Below are positions 16,351 through 25,997 of a DNA stretch of 37,074 nucleotides, piece after piece. A model generated the notes under the pieces. That model made no database searches. It saw nothing but the letters and a program-made list of their open reading frames with translations, and was not told the origin of the DNA. Source of the stretch: Promethearchaeota archaeon (GTDB lineage Archaea > Asgardarchaeota > Lokiarchaeia > Sigyniarchaeales > SOKP01); contig JAHLWS010000035.1 in assembly GCA_019057795.1 (NCBI GenBank), positions 1 through 37,074 of the forward strand. The letters are read 5' to 3'. How positions within the stretch are numbered: the first letter of the stretch is position 1; every line of letters begins with the position of its first letter. Both the position numbers and the translations under genes were made by a program.

Positions 16351-17208
16351 TCAATCTTTACATACTAAGATATCGACAACGACATGGTATAAATGTGGAC
16401 CATAACTTTTTACAAATCTTTTTGATAATAGCTTACATTTATAATTACTTGTTTCCGCAATTTCTTTAAATTCAATGAACAAACTTAGGTAATTTTCTTT
16501 CGTAGCAACACCTTCATAATGAAAGGTTGTTCCACTCTCCTTTATTAAAGTTAAAGCCTCTTTAATAAAGTCTTTTGGAGCTGGAAAAACACCCATAATC
16601 ACTCGATCAGCTCTCACTCCAGATTTACTCAATTTAATAACCTCGCTCTTACTATCGCCGTTAATTGGGATAATGATATTATCGAGATGATTAATTTTGA
16701 TATTTTCAGTTAAATATTTAAAGGATTCAAGGTTGAGTTCTATACTATATATTATTTTTGGCTTTGAATGTCTCGCGATTGGCAAAGAAAAGTATCCAAT
16801 ACCCGCGAACATGTCAACAATTACTTCATTTTCTTTCACTAATGTTGATAAAAATTTTCTTTCGTTCAGATTTCCCATACTAAACATTATCTTAGTAAAA
16901 TCGAATCTATAGATAACTCCGTGTTCTTTATGTTCCACAATTGGATTATCTTCTCCCACTAAAAACACGACATTTTCTGGTGTTCTATATTTTCCTTTAA
17001 TTTTGCCCGTGTTTAAATAAACGGACTTAGTACTCGGTAAAAGTTCCATATACTTTTTGGCAATGAGGATTTTTTTTTCCAGTAGCAAGGGATTTAATTT
17101 TATTATTATTACTCTACCAATAGTTTGGAAACCTCGCGGAAGAACTGATAATTCTTCGTCGTTCATTATCTCTCTTAACTCTTCCTTGAAGTTATCTTTA
17201 AATCCCAT
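16351..17208 (-). CDS. taw2: tRNA(Phe) wybutosine aminocarboxypropyltransferase (Taw2/TYW2)
   Basis: A 285-residue class I methyltransferase-fold protein. The segment RFDFTKIMFSMGNLNE (101-116) carries the MFSxGNxxE motif that marks TYW2/Taw2 rather than Trm5, which has a different sequence here. SAM motif I is VDMFAGIGYFSLP (131-143), with E157 closing strand 2. The catalytic-region motif is DRVIMGVFPAP, where Trm5 has N(L/P)P. Taw2 transfers the 3-amino-3-carboxypropyl group of SAM to C7 of 4-demethylwyosine at position 37 of tRNA(Phe), after Trm5 and Taw1. It is found in archaea and eukaryotes, so it supports an archaeal host. The N-terminal domain is complete. ATG start at 17208, TGA stop, no close co-oriented partner. 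Confidence 0.8.
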   Translation of the reverse strand: MGFKDNFKEELREIMNDEELSVLPRGFQTIGRVIIIKLNPLLLEKKILIAKKYMELLPSTKSVYLNTGKIKGKYRTPENVVFLVGEDNPIVEHKEHGVIYRFDFTKIMFSMGNLNERKFLSTLVKENEVIVDMFAGIGYFSLPIARHSKPKIIYSIELNLESFKYLTENIKINHLDNIIIPINGDSKSEVIKLSKSGVRADRVIMGVFPAPKDFIKEALTLIKESGTTFHYEGVATKENYLSLFIEFKEIAETSNYKCKLLSKRFVKSYGPHLYHVVVDILVCKD

Positions 17209-17358
17209 AAATGTTCAAAATTGTCTATAAATAAATTGAAACTTAAACCAAATCAAGTTAAATTATTATATAATAGTATATCAAACATATTATAATAATA
17301 GAAATTTATTCTATTATCTAAATATAAAATATGGTACTGAAAAATTAGTGGATAAAAA

Positions 17359-19218
17359 ATGACAAGTTTAAATGATAAAGAATTTTTAGTCGACGAAAAT
17401 AAAATATGGTTTACTGGCGGTTACTGGCCTGAAGGCGTTCCAAAGCAACTTAAAGACGTGGAAGGTATTGATATAACACCACTGTGGAAGGGATTTATTA
17501 AGTCTGCCGATGATTATGGAATATGGGATCAAGATATTTGTATATTTGCTTATGGTTCATACATGGAAAGAGTTAAACTAAGAAAATTATTTGAGTACGC
17601 AAAAAAATTTGGTACTTTCCTTTACCATACTTTAGGTATCAGAAAAGGAGATGTAGTAGCAATTGATCTTCCTAATTCTATAAATTTTGTTGTTGCCTAT
17701 ATGGGTTGTCAATATATTGGTGCAATCGTACAGGGTATCAATCCTACATATAAACCAATGGAGTTATTACATGCTCTAACTATGACGATGGCGAAAGTTT
17801 TAGTACTAATGGATATGTTATATATCGCTGGACCTGCTACTATTCTTCCAAAAACTAGCGTAAAGTACTTGATACCTTCGAATTTTACCGATTTTTTCAC
17901 CGCTGATGAGGAAACTATACAACAACTTGGTATTCCAAATGCTAAAGAAAAAATTCCAAATGAAACAGAGGATTACAAAATTCATTGGATGGACAAGATA
18001 ATAGCCGAAACTGAACCAAAAGATATTACCGTAGATATTGACCCATGGACTGATCCCGCAGTATACCTTATGACTGGTGGAACAACGGGGTTACCTAAAG
18101 TAGCTATGCTTAGTCATGCGAACCTCATCTCAAACTTATATATGATTAAACCGTGGACAAATCTCCAACCAGGTATGGTGACCATAGGATCTATCCCCTT
18201 CTTTCACAGCTTCGGACTCACGTGCGTAATGTCGGGAGCTTTATCTTTAGGAATGCAAATGCTTCTATTTCCAAAGCCCCCTTCAGACGATGTTTTATCC
18301 GAGACAATAAATAAACTTGAAGCCCCTCAAGGAATTATGTATACTGGCGTTGAAATGCTATTTAAGAGATTAACTGATTATGTAAATGAAATGGGCGTTG
18401 AGGAGTATAACAAAAAGTACGATTTTACGAAAAAACTGAAATATGCTACACAAGGAGCGGGACCTCTACACGATTATGTTCGCGTTCCTTTTGAAGATAT
18501 CTTTTGCCCGATACGAGTTGGTTATGGTTTAACAGAAACATCTCCTGTAGTAAGTGTAGCACCATTTTGGGGCCCAAATAAAGCTGGAAAATTAGGATTA
18601 CCCCTCCCTGGTACCGATTGGGCGATTTTTGATTCCGAAAATTTTGAAGCTGGACCAATTTGCGACGGAACTCTTGAAAAAAATAATTTTGGCGTAGAAC
18701 ATACGGGTGAAATCTGTGTTGCAGGACCTCAAGTCATGCTGGGTTATTTAGGAAAACAAAAGGAACAGGAAGATAACCTTAAAATGTGGGGCGGAAAACG
18801 CTGGCTACTTACGGGAGATATTGGATTTATGGACGAGCACGGTTTCTGTGAAATAAGAGATAGGAAGAAATCGCTAATCAAAGTTTCTGGTCATTCTGTG
18901 TATCCAAAAGAAGTCGAGGAACTAATGGGAAACCATCCTGCGATAGACCAAGTTGCTGTAGCAGGATTACCAGACGAAAAAACTGGTGAAAAGGTGAAAG
19001 CATGGGTAGTATTAAAGAAAGGGTTTAAAGTTGGAAAGAATATCGAAATTGAAGATATTAAAAAATGGTGCATGGAAAATATGGCGAAATGGAAGAGCCC
19101 AAGACTAATCGAGGTTGCTCGAAAACTCCCCGTGTCAATAACTGGAAAAGTACAGAGAAGAGTACTCCAAGAAAAAGATATTTCAAAAATGGAAAGCGGA
19201 AAAGAAATAAAAGGTTAA
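17359..19218 (+). CDS. AMP-forming acyl-CoA synthetase (ANL superfamily)
   Basis: A 619-residue enzyme that adenylates a carboxylate and transfers it to CoA. The P-loop-like A3 motif is TGGTTGLPK (around 236-244), A5 is GYGLTETSP (near 386), A7 is TGDIGF (about 484) and A8 is RDRKKSLIKVSGHSVYPKEVE with its hinge. The A10 catalytic lysine is K597 in SITGKVQRR. All core residues are present, so it should be active. An unusual ~60-residue N-terminal part (WFTGGYWPEGVPKQL) matches long-chain acyl-CoA or 2-hydroxyacyl branches more than acetate enzymes, but the substrate cannot be fixed. It starts a group with a kinase, an aminotransferase, a DUF2804 protein and a sugar symporter, suggesting a shared catabolic purpose. 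Confidence 0.9.
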   Translation: MTSLNDKEFLVDENKIWFTGGYWPEGVPKQLKDVEGIDITPLWKGFIKSADDYGIWDQDICIFAYGSYMERVKLRKLFEYAKKFGTFLYHTLGIRKGDVVAIDLPNSINFVVAYMGCQYIGAIVQGINPTYKPMELLHALTMTMAKVLVLMDMLYIAGPATILPKTSVKYLIPSNFTDFFTADEETIQQLGIPNAKEKIPNETEDYKIHWMDKIIAETEPKDITVDIDPWTDPAVYLMTGGTTGLPKVAMLSHANLISNLYMIKPWTNLQPGMVTIGSIPFFHSFGLTCVMSGALSLGMQMLLFPKPPSDDVLSETINKLEAPQGIMYTGVEMLFKRLTDYVNEMGVEEYNKKYDFTKKLKYATQGAGPLHDYVRVPFEDIFCPIRVGYGLTETSPVVSVAPFWGPNKAGKLGLPLPGTDWAIFDSENFEAGPICDGTLEKNNFGVEHTGEICVAGPQVMLGYLGKQKEQEDNLKMWGGKRWLLTGDIGFMDEHGFCEIRDRKKSLIKVSGHSVYPKEVEELMGNHPAIDQVAVAGLPDEKTGEKVKAWVVLKKGFKVGKNIEIEDIKKWCMENMAKWKSPRLIEVARKLPVSITGKVQRRVLQEKDISKMESGKEIKG

Positions 19219-19240
19219 TCTTTTTTATTATTTTTTTTAA
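19217..19240. terminator. T-rich convergent gene end
   Basis: TCTTTTTTATTATTTTTTTT follows the stop at 19218 directly, before the opposite-strand FGGY kinase ends at 19243. It has the T-run form of an archaeal terminator for the synthetase transcript; there is no hairpin. Confidence 0.45.
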
Positions 19241-19242
19241 TT

Positions 19243-20868
19243 TTACTCGTTTAAGCGTTTATACGTTTTTTTCATAATTTTATATATATTGGTGAATTCA
19301 CCAAAAAGCTTGTCGTATATAGCTCTGTTTTCTGGATTTGGTTTAAAGACATTTGAATATTTGATTAGTCCGGGGATTTGATCCCAAGTAAGGTACCCCA
19401 GCCCAACTGACGCGATAAATGCAGCTCCACGAGCATTTGCTTGTATTGGGTCTTTAACTTGTTTAATTGTCCTATTAAGAACATCGGCAAAAATTTGACA
19501 CCAGATATTACTAGACGCCCCACCACCAATTATGTTAAGTTCGGGCATTACAACATCTTTTTTCGTCATTCCTGGATTTTCTTTCATTTTCCATTTTTGG
19601 ATGAATTTTTCAACATATTGAAGAAGCCACTTCACGTTATACGCAACACCCTCAAAGATTGCTCTTATTAGATGTTCTCGAGACATCTCTAACGATAAAT
19701 TGTAGAATCCACCACGAACAGCATGGTCATCGACTGGAGCTCTTTCTCCGATAAGCCATGGCGTAAAAATTAAATTATTAGAACCTGCTGGAACATTTTC
19801 TACAATTCGATCGAATATTTTATACACATCTGGAACTTGTTCCTCTCTTAATAATTCATCCTTATGATATAGAATCTTATCTCTTAGAAACGATAAAGCC
19901 CCACCCGCTATTTCTTGTTCGTTTGCTACAAAATACCGACCTTTTATTGCTGAGGGGAAGCTAGCCATATTATGAAAGATATCTGTTTTTTTGTATGGTA
20001 CATGACATAATAACCAGTCAGATGTTCCTATGTAAATATGACCTTCGTAATCTCTAACCGCTCCTGATCCAATAGTTGCTGTGTGTAAATCTGGTGCGCC
20101 CATGATCATTTTAACCCCCTTTTCTAAACCAAGTTCATCAGCTATTTCGTCTTTAATTGGACCTAGAACATCTGTAGACCATCTTAAATCTGTAGGGAAT
20201 TTATTTGGGTCGACTTTAACCATTTTCATTAATTTATTGTAATACTTAATATCGTTAATATTTCGAATGTCTGTTATAAAATGCATTTGAATGGAAGCAT
20301 AAGAGGCAGCAAATTTGCCCGTAAATTTTAAATTTATGTAATCGTGGGGTTCCAAAAACATGTAAGTTTTATCGTAAATTTCATTACGTTGATCTTTTAT
20401 CCACAAAATATGGGCCAGAGGATCTTTTCCTGATAAACTTGCGCCTCCACCTGTAAACTTAATTGATTTTAGCATTTTAATCGCAGAATATCCACTTACT
20501 TGGATTAAACTTTTATGGAATTTTTTCATATAAGGTGCACCTCGAGTGTCCATCCATATTATAGAATTCATTAAATGATCTCCATTTTTATCTACAGCCA
20601 CAGTACCACTCCATTGACTCGAATTACAAACACCCACTATGTCATTAACCGAGACTTTTCCGTTGTCAATTACTTGTTTAGCAGTCTTAAGAATGGCGTT
20701 CCACCAATCGTTTGGATCTTGTTCAGCCCCGCCGCCCTTTTCTACGTGTAAAGGAACTTCTTGAAACGCCCAATCGACAACTTCACCATGGGTTGAGACT
20801 ATGGCGGTCTTAGGTCCCCCTGTACCGTGATCAATTGCAAGTATATATTTTTTTTGTGAGTCTGACAT
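19243..20868 (-). CDS. FGGY-family carbohydrate kinase
   Basis: A 541-residue ASKHA-fold kinase. The phosphate-1 motif is AIDHGTGGPKTAIV (11-24), normally D-x-GT(S/T)-x-(T/S/R). The FGGY catalytic base region GAPDLHTATIGSGAV lies near the middle, and the C-terminal adenosine motif is IIGGGASSNIWCQIFADVLNR. The arrangement is closest to xylulokinase-like members, but Gly-Gly-Pro in phosphate-1 and the length differ from classical xylulokinases, so the substrate (pentulose, polyol or other) is open. It phosphorylates an imported sugar-like compound in the cytoplasm. ATG at 20868; divergent from the aminotransferase with a 122-nt shared upstream region. With the GPH symporter it would form an uptake-plus-phosphorylation route. 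Confidence 0.9.
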   Translation of the reverse strand: MSDSQKKYILAIDHGTGGPKTAIVSTHGEVVDWAFQEVPLHVEKGGGAEQDPNDWWNAILKTAKQVIDNGKVSVNDIVGVCNSSQWSGTVAVDKNGDHLMNSIIWMDTRGAPYMKKFHKSLIQVSGYSAIKMLKSIKFTGGGASLSGKDPLAHILWIKDQRNEIYDKTYMFLEPHDYINLKFTGKFAASYASIQMHFITDIRNINDIKYYNKLMKMVKVDPNKFPTDLRWSTDVLGPIKDEIADELGLEKGVKMIMGAPDLHTATIGSGAVRDYEGHIYIGTSDWLLCHVPYKKTDIFHNMASFPSAIKGRYFVANEQEIAGGALSFLRDKILYHKDELLREEQVPDVYKIFDRIVENVPAGSNNLIFTPWLIGERAPVDDHAVRGGFYNLSLEMSREHLIRAIFEGVAYNVKWLLQYVEKFIQKWKMKENPGMTKKDVVMPELNIIGGGASSNIWCQIFADVLNRTIKQVKDPIQANARGAAFIASVGLGYLTWDQIPGLIKYSNVFKPNPENRAIYDKLFGEFTNIYKIMKKTYKRLNE

Positions 20869-20990
20869 ATTAAATATAAATGTTCTTAAAGTAAATAAAG
20901 ATTTTTTTATGTAAGGCTTTCCTTTCTAAATTAAGTCTTTTTAATTGACTATACTATTTAATAATTTAAAGAATTTTTTGGGGATCTTTT

Positions 20991-22388
20991 ATGGAATATG
21001 AGGAAAAAATAGCTAAAATTAAGAATATTGTTAATTTGCCTATAAGTAAATTTAAACCAAATGAATTGAAGGGAATCATTGAGAGATACGAAAAAAATCA
21101 CAAGAAATCTAAAGAGGCTTTTGAAAGGGCTAAAAAAATCATACCAGGGGGCGTAGAACATAATCTTGCGTTTAATTACCCTTTTCCTTTAGCTAGTAAA
21201 AGGGTTTTTGATTGTTATATGGAAACTGTAGACGATGTTATATTAACAGATTATTTGATGGATGGGGGGCCCATTATTCTCGGTCATAATCACCCTATTT
21301 TAACCGAAAAGATTATCGAAGTTATTCGAGAAATTGGACCATGTCATGGAATAACTCACGAATACGAATATCTTGCTGCTGAAGAACTTCAGAAACATTT
21401 TCCATCTTGTGAAGTTATAAGATGGCTTCAAACTGGAACAGAAGCAGATATGCTTGCTATAAGGATTGCCAGAGTTGCTACAAATCGTAAATGGGTTATT
21501 AAAATCGGCGGAAGCTACCACGGATGGTCAGATCAATTGGTCTACGACATGCATGTGCCCGGTACAAAATTATTAGAATCACATGGGATTCCAAAATCAA
21601 TATTTAAATGGATGGATTCCTGCCCTCCCAACGATATTGAAACATTGCGCCAGATGTTTAAGGAGAAGCGAAAAGTAGCTGCCGTAATCATCGAACCTAT
21701 GGGGGGCGAGTCTGGAGCCAATCCCGTAAGACCTGGATTTAATAAAGAAGTGGAAGAACTTTGCCATGAAAATAAAACACTTTTGATTTCCGATGAAGTT
21801 GTGTGTGCTTTTAGGTTGCATATGGGTGGTGGTCAAGCTTATTATGGTTATGAACCGGATTTATCTGTGTTTGGTAAAATTATTGGCCATGGGTATCCTT
21901 CCGCTGCAGCTATTGGGGGTAAAGAAGAATTTATGAAATATTGTGCTGCAGGAGTGGGTGGTGGAAAAAGAGCTTATAGTGGGGGAACTCTAGCAGCGAA
22001 TCCATTAACGTGTGCTGCTGCTTATTATGCTATTAAATTAGTCGAAGAGACTGGAGCAACAGAAAAAGCTGGAAAGGCAGGAGCACGATTAGCAAATGGA
22101 TTAAATGAAGTTTTCGCTAAATACGAATTACCGTGGTTTTCATATAATCTTGGCGGTACAGTTCACTTTCATACCTCGTGCCTTTTTGGTTTAAGCTTTG
22201 ACATTTCTGAACAAGTAGGTCAGCTCCCGTCAAGGAAAAAGTTTATGGAACATATTGGTGCCGCTTTAGTGGATCAAGAAATAATTTCCGTGGCTGGAAG
22301 TAGATTTTACATGTGTATTCTCCACTCTGACGAAATTGTAGACGAGACAATCGAAAAAATAGACCTTATCTGTCAGAAAATAGAATAA
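20991..22388 (+). CDS. Class III aminotransferase, glutamate-1-semialdehyde aminomutase-like
   Basis: A 465-residue PLP enzyme of the subgroup that contains HemL. PLP ligands are visible: D268 in ISDEVVCAFR and the Schiff-base lysine K296 in FGKIIGHGYPSAAAIGG. HemL-like hallmarks are IPGGVEHN (substrate loop), DGGPIILGHNHP, GTEAD.LAIR.AR, and GTLAANPLTCAAA. Genuine HemL is about 430 residues and lies with tetrapyrrole genes; this one has a ~35-residue N-terminal extension and sits between a sugar kinase and DUF2804, so a catabolic amino-donor role on a sugar or amino acid is more likely than heme synthesis. ATG at 20991 with GGGGATC about 8 nt upstream. Confident on family, unsure on substrate. 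Confidence 0.88.
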   Translation: MEYEEKIAKIKNIVNLPISKFKPNELKGIIERYEKNHKKSKEAFERAKKIIPGGVEHNLAFNYPFPLASKRVFDCYMETVDDVILTDYLMDGGPIILGHNHPILTEKIIEVIREIGPCHGITHEYEYLAAEELQKHFPSCEVIRWLQTGTEADMLAIRIARVATNRKWVIKIGGSYHGWSDQLVYDMHVPGTKLLESHGIPKSIFKWMDSCPPNDIETLRQMFKEKRKVAAVIIEPMGGESGANPVRPGFNKEVEELCHENKTLLISDEVVCAFRLHMGGGQAYYGYEPDLSVFGKIIGHGYPSAAAIGGKEEFMKYCAAGVGGGKRAYSGGTLAANPLTCAAAYYAIKLVEETGATEKAGKAGARLANGLNEVFAKYELPWFSYNLGGTVHFHTSCLFGLSFDISEQVGQLPSRKKFMEHIGAALVDQEIISVAGSRFYMCILHSDEIVDETIEKIDLICQKIE

Positions 22389-22498
22389 TATTATATAATT
22401 TTTTTTACAATTTTTAACAGTAGGAAAAACAAACAAAAAACTTTATTTTCTCTAAACTCGAAATATTAATATTCTTAAACAAATTTGAAGTGAAAGTT

Positions 22499-23536
22499 AT
22501 GAGTAATCAGAATGAGATAATAGAACCCTCAAACCTATTTAACGACGATGGTTCGCTTGTTCAACGCGGATGGGCAAGAAAACCTTTATTAAAATACAAT
22601 AAGGAAAAAATAGGTAAAGGTTGGATGAGAATAAAAGAATGGGATCATTTTTCTGTGTTAAACAAGGACTTCGGATTTCAATTAACTATAGGAGATATAG
22701 GGTATTTGACTCAAATGAGTTATGCATGGCTCGATTTTAAAAGCATGAAAAGAGACGGTAAAGGTTTGTTTAAATTCTTTACAAAATCTAAAGTTCTTCC
22801 TTTAAACTCTTTAGAAGACAGCGTTATTGAGTTTCCGACTAAAAAATTTAACGCTACCATCTCGAAACAAGGCAATAAACGAATTCTTACTATTGACGAC
22901 CCCTCGTTTCAAAATAAGGGGATAAAAGGTTCAATTACACTCCATGACGATCCAAAAATGGATAATACTGTGGTCGTGACTGGATATGACGATCCAAGGT
23001 TGTTTTACTATAACCATAAGATTAATTACATGCCTGCAGAAGGCTCTATTGCGATTGGAGATAAATCGTATACCTTTGAACCTGAATCATCTTTTGGTCT
23101 CATGGACTGGGGGCGCGGGATATGGCCTTATAAAACTCATTGGCTCTGGGCTTCTGGTTGTGGACTTGTCTCTGGAGTGCCAGTTGCTTTTAACATTGGC
23201 TACGGTTTTGGTTTAGTCGGTAGTAAAGAAGGGGCAACCCATACGGAAAACATCATTTTCTACGATGGAAAAGCTCATAAAATTGATGAAGTTATATTTC
23301 ACCACGAAAACAGAGATCCTACAAAGTCTTGGAAGTTTACGAGCAACGATAATAGGTTTAATATGGTTTTGGAACCTATCATACCACATCGCGAAAAAAT
23401 GAATTTTGGATTAATTTATCTTAACTCTTCCTTGATGCATGGTTTTTTTTCTGGTGACTTAATTTTAGATGACGGAGAAAAGATTCATATTGAAAAGATG
23501 TTAGGTCACGCTGAAGATATTTATTGGCGCTGGTAA
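22499..23536 (+). CDS. DUF2804 protein
   Basis: About 345 residues matching DUF2804 by its usual landmarks: an opening QRGWARKPLL segment, RIKEWDHFSV, a central DWGRGIWPYKTHWLWASG motif rich in Trp, and GYGFGLVGSKEGATHTENIIFYDG. The fold should be a lipocalin-like/AttH-type double beta-barrel; the family has no proven reaction. The central W/H cluster would line a pocket for a hydrophobic or glycan ligand (inference). A GTG at 22490 is in frame, but the ATG three codons on (22499) has GTGAAAG just upstream and is preferred. It follows the aminotransferase by 110 nt and is convergent with the symporter, so it fits the same functional island. Confidence 0.85.
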   Translation: MSNQNEIIEPSNLFNDDGSLVQRGWARKPLLKYNKEKIGKGWMRIKEWDHFSVLNKDFGFQLTIGDIGYLTQMSYAWLDFKSMKRDGKGLFKFFTKSKVLPLNSLEDSVIEFPTKKFNATISKQGNKRILTIDDPSFQNKGIKGSITLHDDPKMDNTVVVTGYDDPRLFYYNHKINYMPAEGSIAIGDKSYTFEPESSFGLMDWGRGIWPYKTHWLWASGCGLVSGVPVAFNIGYGFGLVGSKEGATHTENIIFYDGKAHKIDEVIFHHENRDPTKSWKFTSNDNRFNMVLEPIIPHREKMNFGLIYLNSSLMHGFFSGDLILDDGEKIHIEKMLGHAEDIYWRW

Positions 23537-23600
23537 AAATAAGAGAAGCGTAATAATAAATTGAAAAAAAATAAGAAAAAATAAAAATTTATTTATATTT

Positions 23601-25064
23601 TTAAAGACCTAAATCATTTAATTTTTCTTTGTTTTGGGCCACTTTTTCTGGTGTTAGATCGTAAAACTTCCAAAAGAGGATTATTGTAATTAGTACGAAA
23701 ATTGCAGGAACGATAGCAGAATGAATTCGAATTCCAAATATTGCTAACTCTGGAGTAGGGCTCAAAGCCAATAAAGTAGCCAAGTCTGTAGCTCCCTCAA
23801 CAAATCCCGTAAAGATGTGGGTGAGAGCAATTGTGAGTACGATAAATGTGTGACCAAATCGGATAAAGAAAGCTTGAAAACCATAATAAATTGCGTATTG
23901 TCTCTTTCCCGTTTTAACCGCTAAATGATCGAGAACATCGCCCATCATTGGTGGATCAATAAACCAGCTGCCTCCTATCCCGATACCAAATAATAATAAA
24001 CTAATCATCCACAATTCAATACCAGAAACAAATATCATTGGTATAAATGTAAAGAATAAAACCCAACCTGATATTAAGCCTAATTTTTTATTATTATTTA
24101 TTCTCTTGGAAAGAAAAGTCCAAATTGGAACGGAAATTAAGGCACCTATCAGCATCGCGCCTAAGAGTAATGTTATTACCGTAGCTGGAGAATCTAATAG
24201 ATATGTTGTTATATAAAATCCCGATGTTTGTATCATTACACCAGAAATCTGGTATCCAAAAAAAAATATAACTTTCATCATAAATCGTCTATCAGAGAGA
24301 GCTGTTTTAGTAGTCTTAAAGAAGGATTCTACTTTTTCTTCCCCAATTGTTTGTTTTCTTTGTTCGTAAAGTTTTTTTAGTCTTTTATTTTCCCATATTC
24401 CAGGAATTACAGCGAGAAAAAGAACGAGACCAATGACAAGAGTGACGAGTGCTGAATTTCTATAAGTAATAGCAACACCAGTAGTAATGAACATTGGAGG
24501 GATAATTGCCGCTAGTACAAGTCCAATAATTCCCAAAATTGTTCCATATCCTTGGACTGTTCTTCGTTCGTTAAGTCCTGGAAACTTATCAGGATATATA
24601 GAAAGAACATTTACATCGTATAATGTGTTAAATGTGTCGTATAAGCAAATTGTACCCAAATACCACGAGAAAATTAGCCATTGGTTATCTGTAACTAACT
24701 GTGTGGTCCCATACCAAGAACTAGGAACAAAGAAGATAAGCAAATAAGCTAATAGCCATAAAGGAGCTGATATTATTATCCAAGGAACTCTTCGAATGCC
24801 CCATTTTTTTTCCCAAGGCATGCGATAAGCTAAACGTTCCATTAAATAGCCTATAAGGGGGTCGTTTACAGCATTCCAGATAGTATATAAAATAAACGCA
24901 AAAGCCGCTATTAGCGTATTCAACCCTATTACTACCTCATAAAAAAAGAAGACGGTAAAACCGAAAGCCGCAGCTATCCATTGACCGAACAACTCTCTTG
25001 ACCCATAACTAGCATGGATTTTCTTAGGATTTAAATAAACCTCTCTTTCTTCTATTTCAACCAT
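23601..25064 (-). CDS. GPH-family sugar:cation symporter (MelB-like)
   Basis: A 487-residue protein with 12 membrane helices. The helix 2 cation motif region reads IWNAVNDPLIGYLMERL, the NDP signature of glycoside-pentoside-hexuronide symporters; D in NDP binds the coupling Na+ or H+. The loop 2-3 motif RRVPWIIISAPLW and a helix 8 motif region GALISVPIWTFLSKRINNNKK also fit. An unusual feature is the long polar loop near 230 with RKQTIGEEKVESF. It imports sugars, polyols or uronates. ATG at 25064 with a GAGAG element upstream. Adjacent to the DUF2804 gene in convergent order; with the FGGY kinase it suggests carbohydrate uptake. Confidence 0.9.
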   Translation of the reverse strand: MVEIEEREVYLNPKKIHASYGSRELFGQWIAAAFGFTVFFFYEVVIGLNTLIAAFAFILYTIWNAVNDPLIGYLMERLAYRMPWEKKWGIRRVPWIIISAPLWLLAYLLIFFVPSSWYGTTQLVTDNQWLIFSWYLGTICLYDTFNTLYDVNVLSIYPDKFPGLNERRTVQGYGTILGIIGLVLAAIIPPMFITTGVAITYRNSALVTLVIGLVLFLAVIPGIWENKRLKKLYEQRKQTIGEEKVESFFKTTKTALSDRRFMMKVIFFFGYQISGVMIQTSGFYITTYLLDSPATVITLLLGAMLIGALISVPIWTFLSKRINNNKKLGLISGWVLFFTFIPMIFVSGIELWMISLLLFGIGIGGSWFIDPPMMGDVLDHLAVKTGKRQYAIYYGFQAFFIRFGHTFIVLTIALTHIFTGFVEGATDLATLLALSPTPELAIFGIRIHSAIVPAIFVLITIILFWKFYDLTPEKVAQNKEKLNDLGL

Positions 25065-25294
25065 ATTAATCTCTCTTAATTTTAAATATCCCCTACCCTA
25101 AAAACTAACTTTCATTTTAGAGTATTAATAAATATTTAAATTTAATTTATTCAATATATCTTTAGAGTCTTATAAATATTGCTTAATTAACCTCGAAATT
25201 TACTTTCTCGTACTTGTTTATTGTTGAAATTTTAAAAACTTTTATTACAAATTTAATTATATTGTTAGTCAAAGAACTATTTAAAACTTAATTT

Positions 25295-25298
25295 GGAG
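25295..25298 (+). promoter_or_regulatory. Shine-Dalgarno deciding the PIG-L start
   Basis: GGAG lies 6 nt before the TTG at 25305. It overlaps the upstream TTG (25293), which argues against that codon as start. Confidence 0.55.
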
Positions 25299-25304
25299 TT
25301 TATA

Positions 25305-25979
25305 TTGAAGATCGTTGTTTTTGCCCCTCATCCTGATGATGAAAGTTATGGCGCAGGAGGGTCTATTCTAACATGGCTTAATGAGGGTCATAATATTCAT
25401 ATTATTTGGCTTACGGATGGTAGAGCTTGTTATAGAGAACCAAAAATCATTGGCGATCTTGAAGATTGTGAAGCTACTAGAATCTCTGAAGATGAATTGG
25501 CTAAAATAAGATTGGCTGAGGCAGATGCTGCTGGTGAGTTTTTGGGAATTAAAAAGGAAAATAGACACTTTTTAAAATTTTTCGATCAAGAATTAAGGAA
25601 GCATATAGAAGAAGCGGTTGATAAAATTAAAGATATTTTAGAAGATGTTGATAGATTTGTAATTCCCAGCGCTAATAATAATCATCCAGATCATCAGGCA
25701 ACTTATGAAATTGCAGTTAAAGTAGCTGAAGAACTAAATCTAAAAAACCTGGAATTTTATGTGTACGCTTTATATAATCCTTTAAAAGCTCAAGATAAAA
25801 ATCTAGTTAAAATACGAATAGGGGATTTGAGATTTAAGGTGTATGACGCTTTGAAACTGCATAAATCTCAATTCTTTATGGATGATATGAAATGGCAAAG
25901 TCTAGCTATAAGAAACAGGAGAAGAGAACGGTTTGGTTCTTTCAAATTAAAAGATAAAAATAATTTTTATAACTTTTAG
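25305..25979 (+). CDS. PIG-L family (LmbE-like) deacetylase
   Basis: About 224 residues with the zinc site of LmbE/PIG-L enzymes: AHPDD-type motif VFAPHPDDESYG (residues 5-16) and NNNHPDHQATYE further on, giving the His-Asp-His metal set. Members remove N-acetyl from GlcNAc-linked substrates (GlcNAc-PI, mycothiol and bacillithiol precursors, chito-oligosaccharides). The frame opens at TTG 25293, but TTG at 25305 gives MKIVVFAPHPDDE, the family's usual beginning, and has a GGAG ribosome-binding site at 25295-25298 with good spacing, so it is used here. Eighteen nt further downstream, the sirtuin gene follows in the same direction. The substrate is unknown. Confidence 0.87.
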   Translation: MKIVVFAPHPDDESYGAGGSILTWLNEGHNIHIIWLTDGRACYREPKIIGDLEDCEATRISEDELAKIRLAEADAAGEFLGIKKENRHFLKFFDQELRKHIEEAVDKIKDILEDVDRFVIPSANNNHPDHQATYEIAVKVAEELNLKNLEFYVYALYNPLKAQDKNLVKIRIGDLRFKVYDALKLHKSQFFMDDMKWQSLAIRNRRRERFGSFKLKDKNNFYNF

Positions 25980-25997
25980 ATAACTAATAATGATTTA

